Of a stretch of DNA of 64,000 nt, positions 12,001 to 20,939 are shown piece after piece; the stretch's first letter is position 1, and each line of letters starts with the position of its first letter. Below the pieces are notes generated by a model that worked only from the letters and a program-made list of their open reading frames with translations, searched no databases and was not told the origin of the DNA. Origin of the DNA: Odiellus spinosus (taxonomy: Eukaryota; Arthropoda; Arachnida; Opiliones; Phalangiidae); NCBI GenBank assembly GCA_963920705.1, contig OY987232.1, positions 14,633,726 through 14,697,725 of the forward strand. Direction: 5' to 3'. Both the position numbers and the translations under genes were made by a program.

Positions 12001-13674
12001 AAAATGTTCCCATTATTGATTTAAAAAAAAAAAAAAAATTCTTTAAGAAGATTACCAATCCCATTAGATATTACTTTGTCGTTAAGTTAAATGGTTTTTA
12101 TGGACACGTTATTTTTAACAATTACCCTATGTTATATTTGGATGCATCTTTAGAGGCTTGACAGAAGTTAGTTTAATATTCCGGCATCTTAATTGAACTA
12201 ATTCACCCCATTTTTTTGGGAAACTAACAAAACCTTTCTTATATTTTTTTGTATACAATATATTTTTTTAATTACCATAAAACCTGAATTATCCTCAAGG
12301 AGATATAAGAGCAGACAACACTACTAATGTTAGTCGTGATTAGATAGTCGAGAGAGTTGGTCTGTGGAATTTATAATATGATAGTTTAGTCTGAGCATGG
12401 TGTTTGTAGAGAGAACTTCTACAGAAGACAAGATGACCTACCTCAATTTATAAGTTTACTATTAAACCTGTGAGCCGTTAATGTCTTAAATAGATAAGAA
12501 TAAGAACCCCTTTTTAATTAAGTATTCGAAAGAAACTACAGCACAATCATGCGAGATTCAAACTTAGTACTAGCTCGATGATGAAACCCAATTTCTTATT
12601 GCTGCAATCTCTAAAACAATAAAAATTGTGTGCCCATAAAAACCAGTTACTGAATTCCGTATTAACTAATGCAACTATTCATATTCATGACTAATCCTAG
12701 GCTAGCAGGTATTTAAAAGCAATAAGTTCAATATTCATGTTTGAATACGAATAGATTCGTGACTTTCGTGAAAGCCATTTATGATAAATTCTTATTCTTT
12801 AAAACCAATAAGAATTTCGTGTGCAATGTAAAAAAACATTTGTGAAAATATAAAAGTAGACACGCAAATATTTTTCTACTCCCCCTGGATTGCAAGCGCA
12901 AGTTTATAAGCTCCTTTTATCACTAAGAAAACAAAGATGAGTAGTGTTGCGTTAAATTGAAATTTCTGACTATTCAAGTGTTGGGAATAGACTATTTCAT
13001 GACCGTAACAAGTGCTGCAAAGGTGTTATCGTATCGTGTTATTCCCAAAGAGATAAGGCTTTAGCTGACTGTTTCAATTGACAAAAAGTGCAAGTAATCA
13101 AGGACAAATAGAATGACCCATTTAAAATTTTACGTCGTTGTGTCCTGGGTTTTAGGATGTGACCCTTTTTCATTTATTCGGTTTTAAGAACCAGAAAAGT
13201 GACAATTTTAGTGACACCATGAAAGGGAACTCGTCTTATTGGTTTAGAGAATGAGGCCTTTTTCTAGTAAAGGAGTTGTTAGCTAAAGTTTTCGCCACAA
13301 ATAGCCCTAGAGGCCTTCTATTGAGATAATACGATGATGCCACGATTCAAATTACTACATATATATATTACTGTGTTGCTCGAGCCACTTGGCTAGGGTG
13401 CTAGTAACATTTCATTAGGTGGATAGTCTCAGTGTTGTTTCCATACCAGCCAGACAAGGTTAATTTTTATCCAATCTTTGATTCCTTAAGCAAGTTTTAG
13501 TTTGCGTGTTTACTTTAATATCCTTGTAATTTAGAACTGCAATTCTATTGTAAATGGCTTTTGCGTAATTAAACCATTATATTATAGATAATTTAGAATA
13601 TCCCTTCCCTGAATTGTTTATCAGTGGTATTAATATTTTCTTCTTTTCAGGAATCAGACACTGAAAGTCTGTAA
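3..13674 (+). CDS. NCAPG: Condensin I complex subunit Cap-G (NCAPG), 3' part, 12 exons, with giant repeat tail
   Basis: Cap-G is the HEAT-repeat subunit of condensin I and helps compact mitotic chromosomes. Exons: 3-157 (5' partial), 1038-1154, 1227-1440, 2191-2367, 2437-2544, 3937-4056, 4467-4688, 5533-5708, 5793-5955, 6677-6877, 8519-11854, 13651-13674. Every junction has GT..AG and keeps codon phase; 1670 residues are visible. Family landmarks run in the expected order: an FYWLYLIKYLKKQ block, QRLNAVVNDILV, a coiled segment in exon 4, NDTDTLLKCM, ILLWFNPTNDS, CFEEAFIPTL and a final HEAT segment. This order matches vertebrate NCAPG as I know it. The family normally has a C-tail of one to two hundred residues after the HEAT part; here about 1100 residues follow, mostly 11-residue repeats. 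Introns hold a minisatellite and three family A elements. The start codon and N-terminal HEAT repeats lie outside the window. Family assignment is very secure; the use of the last tiny exon is inferred. Confidence 0.93.
158..1037 (+). other. Cap-G intron, no recognisable content
   Basis: Intron between the first two visible Cap-G exons. The donor after 157 and the acceptor at 1036-1037 preserve phase 2. I see no gene, inverted repeat or tandem array in it. Confidence 0.6.
1557..1946 (+). repeat. 30-31 bp minisatellite in a Cap-G intron
   Basis: About 13 head-to-tail units. The left units are 31 bp and carry gacaggtctggggaattcg; the right units are 30 bp and carry gaaaggtcagggaatttg; both share taaacttgggc. 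The two unit types are segregated into blocks, which suggests block-wise expansion. The period is not tied to coding, and the array lies inside the intron 1441-2190. The core gtcagggaattt also occurs in scattered low-complexity tracts elsewhere in the window. Confidence 0.93.
2876..3037. mobile_element. Family A MITE, copy 1 (degraded)
   Basis: Carries the family core: aaaaaagttagtctgatctg at the left, repeated gacttcccc blocks, and a right end tttttggtaaggg. The left terminus is eroded, since the usual cccttac is missing. It lies in a Cap-G intron. Confidence 0.75.
6224..6382. mobile_element. Family A MITE, copy 2
   Basis: Runs from cccttacggaaaaaagttag to the complementary ggtaaggg, giving inverted termini. 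The interior is made of aagaggtcttggggaagtct in both orientations. It lies in the Cap-G intron between the exons ending at 5955 and starting at 6677. Confidence 0.85.
7430..7725. repeat. Degenerate gtcaggga / ccctgac tract
   Basis: Scattered copies of cagggatt, gtcagggat and gtcaggaattt over about 300 bp in a Cap-G intron. There is no fixed period. The same motif style recurs at 22850-23112 (opposite strand) and about 30790-30900. Confidence 0.45.
7793..7928. mobile_element. Family A MITE, copy 3
   Basis: Starts cccttaccaaaaaagttagt and ends in tttttccgtaaagg. Contains aagaggtcttggggaagtct followed by its inverse. The right terminus has one substitution. Cap-G intron. Confidence 0.82.
9220..10590 (+). 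repeat. 33-bp coding repeat array in the Cap-G tail
   Basis: About 41 units of 33 bp (11 residues) in exon 8519-11854. Three blocks follow one another: a GSNKSVERPAR type, then a GDPKSVERPAR type, then a GRPKSVEKPAR type. The array is strongly basic and in frame throughout. The last block contains RGRPK eight times, which is the core of an AT-hook DNA-binding motif. Long antisense open frames across it are by-products of the repeat and are not annotated. Confidence 0.95.
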
Positions 13675-13695
13675 TAGGACAGGAGTCTTAAGGTA

Positions 13696-13701
13696 AATAA
13701 A
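13696..13701 (+). terminator. Polyadenylation signal of Cap-G
   Basis: AATAAA 22 bases after the TAA of the proposed last exon (13651-13674). This supports that exon as the true 3' end. Confidence 0.6.
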
Positions 13702-15152
13702 GATATATATTTATCTTTAAATGTAGTATTTGTAAGCAGGGTGACCAGACTGCATATACTTTCGTAGGAATGGGTTTATGGCTATCGAGAATTGTTTGAG
13801 ACCCTACAATTTCAAGGCTTAGTTTATTCGTAAATGCGGCACTCTTCTTTCGGAGCCAAATTTTGCATTTTCTAAATAAAAAATGTTATATCGTAGCTCG
13901 GCTATCTAGTTAGTAACCTTCAAGTAGGCAAAAGCTTGCTTCTGCTCGTAACCTCAGACTATCAAATAATGAGCTCTATTCCCCGTGTTAAACTTACATT
14001 TTCAAACTGTTACGTGCACGAGGCATGGTCATTTGTCAGAATCCTAAACTTTTTCTGCAGGAAACCTCAATATTTTTAGCATCTTCTCAAATTAAAATAT
14101 AACATTTCCAGACTTCTCTAAATTTTGCTCTGCTTCGAATGTTTAAAATTTAAACTAACAAAGAATATAGATGTATACATGTGCATTCGACAGTTTTCTT
14201 TGGTGACCCTGTGATAAATACAATTTCTCTAGCAAATCTTATATATATATATTTATTTTTTTAATTAAAACCTTCAGGTTCTACAAGATCCAAGACTTAA
14301 CAACTGACATGCTTTATTCCACATAGTGATACTCTGTTTATAAGTTACTTTTTTTAAACTCAAAATTTGTTAGTGAATTCCCTGCTACTCATAAAATACA
14401 CTTAGTTCATATCTATGGGGAAAGAAGGCAAGCAAGCCAGCCAGCCAGACAGTGAATGTGCCAAATCACGGTAACTTCAAAATAAGCATAAGTACCAGGA
14501 ACATTCGCCGTTTACTTTTCAAAGTTTTAATCCCCAAAAGATTCGAGCTAAGCCTAATATATCTTTGATAGAGCAAATCTGGTTTGATTTGTCAATTTAT
14601 CAAAGAATTAGGACTAAGATGTAAAAATAACAAGTTGTTATGATTTTTCTTCCATGAACTATTCGTACCTTATATAACCTTATATTGCCTTTTTTCATAA
14701 AAATATTTTGTATTATAATAAATAAATTCTTGCGGGGAAAGAGGTAACAAAATATTATTTGTTCACTACTATTTACTACATATAATACACTCAATCTCAA
14801 ACCTATCCACGCATTACACCCATTGCTACGCGTCGAGTCTTGAAGCGTGAGGGAAGGGGTTACCGCCTAGTTTGTCTCTCTCGTCAGAGCTTAGCAAATC
14901 GGAATAGGATCAGAATGGGAACTAGGATAGCGACATCTCTTAACAGATCGGCGCGTAAAGCGTATACCCCTGCCCCCTCTCTTCAATTTCGAATTTGTCT
15001 ATTCATGATAGACTTTATCATTTGAGTTTCCATTGACAGGGCAAAGTGACCAAGAAATGTGCAAACCAGAGCAAAGCTTAAATTACTTTACCCTGGTAAT
15101 TTACCGCATAAAGTAAGGAAGAATAATTAGCTATTTTGAAAACTTACAAAAA
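13702..15152. other. Intergenic DNA between Cap-G and the FIRRM-like gene
   Basis: AT-rich sequence with a short ta repeat near 14242 and a run of agccagccag near 14438. I see no gene-like exon or clear mobile element. The two flanking genes converge here. Confidence 0.5.
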
Positions 15153-15158
15153 TTTATT
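15153..15158 (-). terminator. Polyadenylation signal of the FIRRM-like gene
   Basis: TTTATT on the + strand (AATAAA on the coding strand) about 54 bases beyond the stop codon at 15212. Confidence 0.5.
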
Positions 15159-15211
15159 TAAGACTTTAAAAAGGTACAAAACATTCCAAACTTAAAGTAG
15201 TAACATTTTTT

Positions 15212-17842
15212 TCAAACATATTCCAATATTTTTTCCACAATAACTTTAATCTTTTTAGAATCTGATGGAGACATACAGTTTTCTATCCAAGCTTTCTCTA
15301 TATTTTGTTGAATGCGTTGCAAGTTGGAAATGGTAAGGTTCATGCTAGAATAATCACTCTCGACTATCCTTGGTTTCTTAGAAGGATGTTCGTATATCTC
15401 TTCCCCATTATCATTTCCGTTAACCTGAGATTGGTTAACATTAGGAACATACGCCAATTCTTTATTATTTAACATGTACGAAGCGAGAATTTTGATTTCA
15501 TCAACAGTTAAGATTTTATTATACGGTATTTGTTGTAGAAACTGCGTGAAATGGGCTTTGCAATCAGATTTTAATATATTCTTAAGTAACATCTTATGCG
15601 GGGTTACGCGAGCGAAAGTAACTAAATTTTCAAAAGCCATACACTTTAAAATGTAATTAGAGTTCATTAACGCGTAAGTGAAACATGATGTTATTGTTTC
15701 TAATAATTTTGTTGGGAGAGTTTTTGATTTTAAACTTTTCAGTAACAATAATATAAGCAAAGTTAAACAGTTTTTAGACATTTTCTCCATATTTGAATTT
15801 AACAATTTATCTAGGGACTCTAAAATGTGGCAAATACATTCTGTACTAACGTTAATGCTCATAACATAGATGCAAGATGCAATCCTACATAAAATCCATT
15901 CTTGAAATGTGCTTTTAAATGTTGGGATATCCGACAAATAATTAGATAAAAATTTAGAAACATTACTGCTCGTAACTTGCGTTGGTATGTGAGTTTCAAA
16001 CAACTGTATTAATCCAAATTTATGATCTATTGTCATACTATCTACTACAGATGCCTCGTTTTCAAAATATACCTTAACCTTCGTGTAATAAATTTCCACG
16101 CTACTTTTAATATCATCGTTTCTGGGTAAATATGACCACACTTTCATATATTTTTCTACGGGATAATCCTTTAAAAATTGACTTTGTTGCGTTTTAGATA
16201 GAAAACTGAAAAGTTTCGCTAGAAGACTCAATATATTACTGTCATAAGGTAATTGTAAGTGAAGTTGAAGTAAAACATTACAATGTGCGGCGCATAAATT
16301 TGGAGTCGAATAACGCGATAAGAAACACCATACATCACTAGTGAGTATATTTAACCAAATGCTATCGGATAGCAATGATTCTAACAGAACATCTTCTACG
16401 ATTGTAAAATGATCAGATGGCAAACTAGCTACGAATCCGCAAATATGCGTACATAAATGATGGTATAAACTGTTGAAAATGGGTGGTTTCCCTTTTAACA
16501 TAATTCCAGGAATGTAAACTGGTGAAATGAATTCAAAGTATAATCTTTCGATTAACTTAAATAGGAATTTTAACACACTATCACCATTCTCTGTCGTGTA
16601 TTTTAACCACATTTCAAACACTTCGTATTCCAAATCAGGAATTTTGTCCAGAATATGGACAATTAGAAGACACTGTGCCAAAATATTATCTTGCGGTTGA
16701 AGTACGTTATACATAAACTCCCTATCAGATATTAAATTCATTAACAATGGCTCCATTCCAATCGTTATATTTTCCGTTACTTTATCATCCTCATTATCTG
16801 ATTCTAAATAAAATTCAGTACGACCATCATTTACTTTAAACATATTTTGTCTTAAAGGCATTAACTCTATTAAATACATTAAAAACCTAACCAGATTTGG
16901 CCACGAATTTTCGAGGTAGTTTCTCATCTTATCGCAAGTTAAAATTAATATTTTAAGTTGATAATTGCATATTTTCAATATGTGGGCTTTATTTGATTTA
17001 TTAGAGACGTAGGAGTTTGGTTTGTATGAGGATAACAATGGCGTGATGAACTTAATTGTCGAGCTACTCAAATATTCTACGAAGGAAACTATGTCTAATC
17101 CATCTTTTAAATCATTGCTCGAGTTATTAAGTATAACCCCTAAAACCTTCAAAATCGGAGCAACTTCCGTTGGGTTTACATCGCTTATAAAAACAAGCAG
17201 CTGAACTAAAGTGTTACTACAATTAGCCAGCAAATATTTAACCTCATCTTGTGTAGACACCAAGTTGGTATGCTCAAAGAAGTATAAAATGCAACGTTGT
17301 AAATTTTTGCATTGTTGAACAAGTTTGCTTATTGATTCTTTTAGACTATATTGCTTGGTTTTATTTAAGTTTCTAAGGTTATAATAGCAATCTCGGACGG
17401 TTTTTAAACCAATCTCGGAGACAGTTAGGTTTCTATGAACAGAAATGTCATACTTTGATTTACTCGAGTAACAAAGGAAGTTGGTCATTGCCATGATGCA
17501 AGCCAGTGGGCTTTCAGGGTCAATATTGACGCAATCATCATCAGTGGCTTTTTCAATTTCTTCTAAGAAGTTCGCGACAATGTTGTAGAACCACGAGGGT
17601 AAGATGACAAAAAGGTCAACAAATAAATCTTCAGATAGGTTAGATAGAAAGTCTTCTCGCGCTAGAATCTCTACAACTTCCGATTTTTTACTAGCGCCAT
17701 TCGAACTTAAGGTGTCTACGATAACCTTTTTTATTTGTTTGGCTTTGGGATCATCGATATTCAACCTGAGCTTTTTGGTGTATTCTTCCAATATTCCAGC
17801 AAGGATTGTTTCACAATCATATTTTAAATTTTGGCTTCCCAT
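15212..17842 (-). CDS. FIRRM: FIRRM/C1orf112-like protein, single exon, 876 aa
   Basis: One uninterrupted frame from ATG (17842) to stop. The predicted protein is all-helical in style, rich in Leu and Lys, with no membrane segment or signal peptide. Its size, 876 residues, is close to vertebrate FIRRM (about 850). The segment SDVWCFLSRYSTPNLCAAH near residue 500 resembles a conserved block that I associate with the FIRRM/DUF4487 family. FIRRM works with FIGNL1 in removing RAD51 filaments and in mitotic fidelity. The C-terminal 80 residues are acidic then basic (SKKPR) and may hold a nuclear signal. It is head to head with RPB8, 619 bp apart. The family call is from memory of motif and length and is moderate; that the frame is a real gene is near certain. 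Confidence 0.62.
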   Translation of the reverse strand: MGSQNLKYDCETILAGILEEYTKKLRLNIDDPKAKQIKKVIVDTLSSNGASKKSEVVEILAREDFLSNLSEDLFVDLFVILPSWFYNIVANFLEEIEKATDDDCVNIDPESPLACIMAMTNFLCYSSKSKYDISVHRNLTVSEIGLKTVRDCYYNLRNLNKTKQYSLKESISKLVQQCKNLQRCILYFFEHTNLVSTQDEVKYLLANCSNTLVQLLVFISDVNPTEVAPILKVLGVILNNSSNDLKDGLDIVSFVEYLSSSTIKFITPLLSSYKPNSYVSNKSNKAHILKICNYQLKILILTCDKMRNYLENSWPNLVRFLMYLIELMPLRQNMFKVNDGRTEFYLESDNEDDKVTENITIGMEPLLMNLISDREFMYNVLQPQDNILAQCLLIVHILDKIPDLEYEVFEMWLKYTTENGDSVLKFLFKLIERLYFEFISPVYIPGIMLKGKPPIFNSLYHHLCTHICGFVASLPSDHFTIVEDVLLESLLSDSIWLNILTSDVWCFLSRYSTPNLCAAHCNVLLQLHLQLPYDSNILSLLAKLFSFLSKTQQSQFLKDYPVEKYMKVWSYLPRNDDIKSSVEIYYTKVKVYFENEASVVDSMTIDHKFGLIQLFETHIPTQVTSSNVSKFLSNYLSDIPTFKSTFQEWILCRIASCIYVMSINVSTECICHILESLDKLLNSNMEKMSKNCLTLLILLLLKSLKSKTLPTKLLETITSCFTYALMNSNYILKCMAFENLVTFARVTPHKMLLKNILKSDCKAHFTQFLQQIPYNKILTVDEIKILASYMLNNKELAYVPNVNQSQVNGNDNGEEIYEHPSKKPRIVESDYSSMNLTISNLQRIQQNIEKAWIENCMSPSDSKKIKVIVEKILEYV

Positions 17843-18461
17843 TTTGAATATACATCAAGATTCAAGACTAAGAAAATATAAAAATTTGGAACAAAAAATC
17901 TATCAAAATTAACCTTCAAGAACAATGGATAAAAAATGTTAAATTAACTTACTAAGAATTGATTTTTCTATTAATATTAATTTATTGACAGTGAGTCGAC
18001 ACCAATCATTCAGAATTTCCCGCGCTTTCAAATCCAAATACACGTGCTGTCTGCTATTTAGCCTTTAGGCTCCTTTTGGGTGACTATCATTTCTTCGAAC
18101 GCTCGCCAGTTCGAAATGTTCGTTTCTCGAATACAATACCGAACTTTGAAAATTAAATCTTTGTAAGAAAACTGGAAACAATTTATGTTAATTATCCATC
18201 GGAATAACCGGAACTATAGGTCCAGTGAACCCCTCTCGAAAATAAATAATTATGGGAAATTTGGAAAACTTATTGGACATTGTTCAGTGTTCTGTGCTTA
18301 TTTTCGTTCCAGGAAGTTCGGCGGCTAGGACAATGGCCAGTGCCACTCTCTTTCGTCGTCTGTTAGAGAAATTTCAACTTTTCAAGAGTCAGTAAGGCAA
18401 GACAGTTGTTAATAATCATACGTTTTCCTTGGAATAAATATATTTAAAACTTAAAATAAGA
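17843..18461. promoter_or_regulatory. Head-to-head promoter between the FIRRM-like gene and RPB8
   Basis: 619 bp between two divergent start codons, with no mobile element visible. It must hold both 5' untranslated regions and probably a shared bidirectional promoter. No TATA box is obvious at a fixed distance from either start. The promoter role is inferred from gene orientation. Confidence 0.5.
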
Positions 18462-18911
18462 ATGGCAGGTTGTTTGTTTGAAGATATTTTCGACGTGAAA
18501 GACATTGACCCTGAAGGTAAAAAATTCGACAGAACCAGTCGGTTACATTGTGAAAGTGAATCTTTCAAGATGGACTTGATTTTGGACGTCAATACTCAGC
18601 TTTACCCAGTCGATTTGGGTGATAAATTTAGATTGGTTATCGCGTCTACATTGAGAGAAGATGGATTTCCTGATGACGGCGAGTGGAATCCGGTGGATAC
18701 TGGTCCTTCAAGGGCTGACAGTTTTGAATATGTCATGTACGGAAAAATCTTCAGGATCGAAGGTGAAGATACAGCGGGTGAAACTACAAAACTTTCCGCA
18801 TACGTATCCTTTGGTGGTTTGCTTATGAGATTACAAGGGGATCCAAACAATTTGCACGGGTTCGAAGTTGATAGTCACGTTTATCTTCTAATGAAGAAAT
18901 TAGCGTTTTGA
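18462..18911 (+). CDS. Polr2H: DNA-directed RNA polymerases I, II and III subunit RPABC3 (RPB8)
   Basis: A 149-residue protein of the exact family length. RPB8 is an OB-fold subunit shared by all three nuclear RNA polymerases. Hallmarks visible: [21 protein letters not shown] at the start, [60 protein letters not shown] and the ending YLLMKKLAF. It closely matches the fly protein as I know it. It is intronless here. The assignment is unambiguous. Confidence 0.98.
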   Translation: MAGCLFEDIFDVKDIDPEGKKFDRTSRLHCESESFKMDLILDVNTQLYPVDLGDKFRLVIASTLREDGFPDDGEWNPVDTGPSRADSFEYVMYGKIFRIEGEDTAGETTKLSAYVSFGGLLMRLQGDPNNLHGFEVDSHVYLLMKKLAF

Positions 18912-18975
18912 GAAAATATTCCTACAATTAATGTTTGTATCTTCCATTATCATTCATTGTGAAGAATATTTTGTT

Positions 18976-18981
18976 ATTAAA
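18976..18981 (+). terminator. Possible polyadenylation signal of RPB8
   Basis: ATTAAA variant 65 bases after the RPB8 stop codon, the first candidate downstream. Confidence 0.4.
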
Positions 18982-20889
18982 ACTCAACTGCTTAATCATG
19001 AAAATATTCTGTGGGAGTGGCATGTAATGCTTTGAAACATCATTTTGTGATGTCAATCTTCAGTAACGTTCCAGTTACGTCGTCTTTCCTTCCCCCAGTC
19101 TTGGACCAGCTGTTATATCTGCCTGTAGCAATCAATCAGTTTAAACCATTAACGGTGAGACCATTTTATTACGTCTGATACAAAAGTATGAGCCCCCAGT
19201 TCGGAAATGGGATCTATGGGTACTTAACAATTAATAGTTTAACTTCCATCCTTTCTTGGTTAAACAAGGTATATAACACTATATAATATAACGTTTTTCT
19301 TCAAGTCTTTCTACTTTAAGTCCTGATAATGTGATATTGTTATTCAACCAGCATTATGTAGACGTTCCTGTAGCAATTCCCATACAGTGTGTATATTTTT
19401 CCTAGTACTCTAGCTTCTTCACACTAAATATTTACAGGGTGACCTGACTTTTTCAATACCTTCCTAAAAATTCCTATAAATTAAACTAGTCTGCTATATT
19501 TTCTTAGAAATTTTCTCAGAGTCGCTCGCATCACTGTAGTTATCGACTCTGAGCAGGGGAAATACCTCCAAACATTTACAGGAAATGTAGAGATGAATTT
19601 TAGGAGAATAAAAGAGTAAAATGCTATGGGCCCCTATCTTTATGCCTCCGGGAAACCATCCCGTTGATTATTATCGCGAATCTTAGTGTTAAATTTTGTC
19701 TCTTTCCCCGGTTAAAGTTGCTTAGTACGAACCCCAAAACATATGTAACCATTGACCTGCCCTTTCCTAGATGTCATGGGTTAGAAAACTAACGTTTGCA
19801 AAAACAACTTGGGAAAGTAATTTGATATTGATCAAGCCATTCCAGAACCACAAATAAATCAAACCCATACTATAAAATAATAAAATTAATGTTCAACTGC
19901 CCACTTTTATATGTTAAGACACCTCCCCCTCACTGCCACAGATTTCTTTGTTGAAATCTCCACGCATTGTAGCTCCTCCCACAGCATAACACTCCTACTG
20001 CAAATGGCACTTTGCAGTCTGCGAAATAAGACAAATCCAAGAGTCAAAAAGTAGTTTATTAATTACTTGTACCACTTTTTTAACTCAAAATCTGAGGGTA
20101 CTCCCTGGGACTAGTTTATTAATTATAACAATTCATAAAAAATAGAAACAGGACCAGTTTTAATATATACATTTCGACTCCAGTTATACGTTATTAAGTA
20201 TACACTCCTAGTAGTTTTTTTTTTTTTTTTTTGCTCGTTTAACTTTGCGTCTACTCTAACTGGCGCTTACTCCGCTTGAGTCCCCGACTCCCCTCCCCTA
20301 GCCCTGAGCAAGTCCTCCGCTGTTCTCTAGTGAGACCATCTCCCTCTATATGTTTGCTTCAAGACTCCCAGCCTTACACTCCCTTTCTGAATCCTCTACT
20401 GAAAGTGGGACCCAGTAGAATGAAAAATAAGCTCACTAGTCCTAAAGACTAATTTAATTCTTAGAGACATTAGGGGCCATTGGTCCCCAGGACTACTTGG
20501 AGTATTAAGCTTATTTCGAAGAATGCTTTGCACACCGTGCTATCCCACACGAAAACTTTCTCCAAACACTTTCGAAACTCTTTCGCTAGAAATCTAAGAC
20601 TCCTAATTAATTTGGAGACATTTCTCTGGTCACCCTTCAAATGATACCAGGACAAACTGTCAAATTAAGAAGTTTAATAGATTTTATTTAATTTATTAAA
20701 ATATAAATTGAACAAGAAAACATAAATTTTCATAAAATACATATTCAAACTAAAAGCAAATAAAATATTTTAGTACTTCAAAGACGAAACTTTTAACTGT
20801 AAATTAACGAGAAACCTAGATTTGATTATTTAACGTTCATACAAATGTTTTAACGATGTTAAATTATAAAAAATAATGCGTTACTGGTC
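18982..20889. other. Intergenic DNA between RPB8 and TPX2
   Basis: No coding exon recognised. It contains a fragment starting cagggtgacctgactttttc near 19435, of the same style as other short tracts in this genome, and an 18-base T run near 20216-20233. RPB8 and TPX2 converge across it. Confidence 0.5.
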
Positions 20890-20895
20890 TTTATT
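20890..20895 (-). terminator. Polyadenylation signal of TPX2
   Basis: TTTATT on the + strand (AATAAA in gene sense) 45 bases beyond the TPX2 stop codon at 20940. Confidence 0.5.
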
Positions 20896-20939
20896 TCCCT
20901 TTAAGGTTTATGCCGTTTACGCGATTTAAGGTCCCGCTT

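Noticed and set aside
14840..15025. 61-residue frame rich in Arg and Ser
   Set aside because: No family match, no splice context, and no conservation evidence; likely chance in a slightly GC-richer patch.
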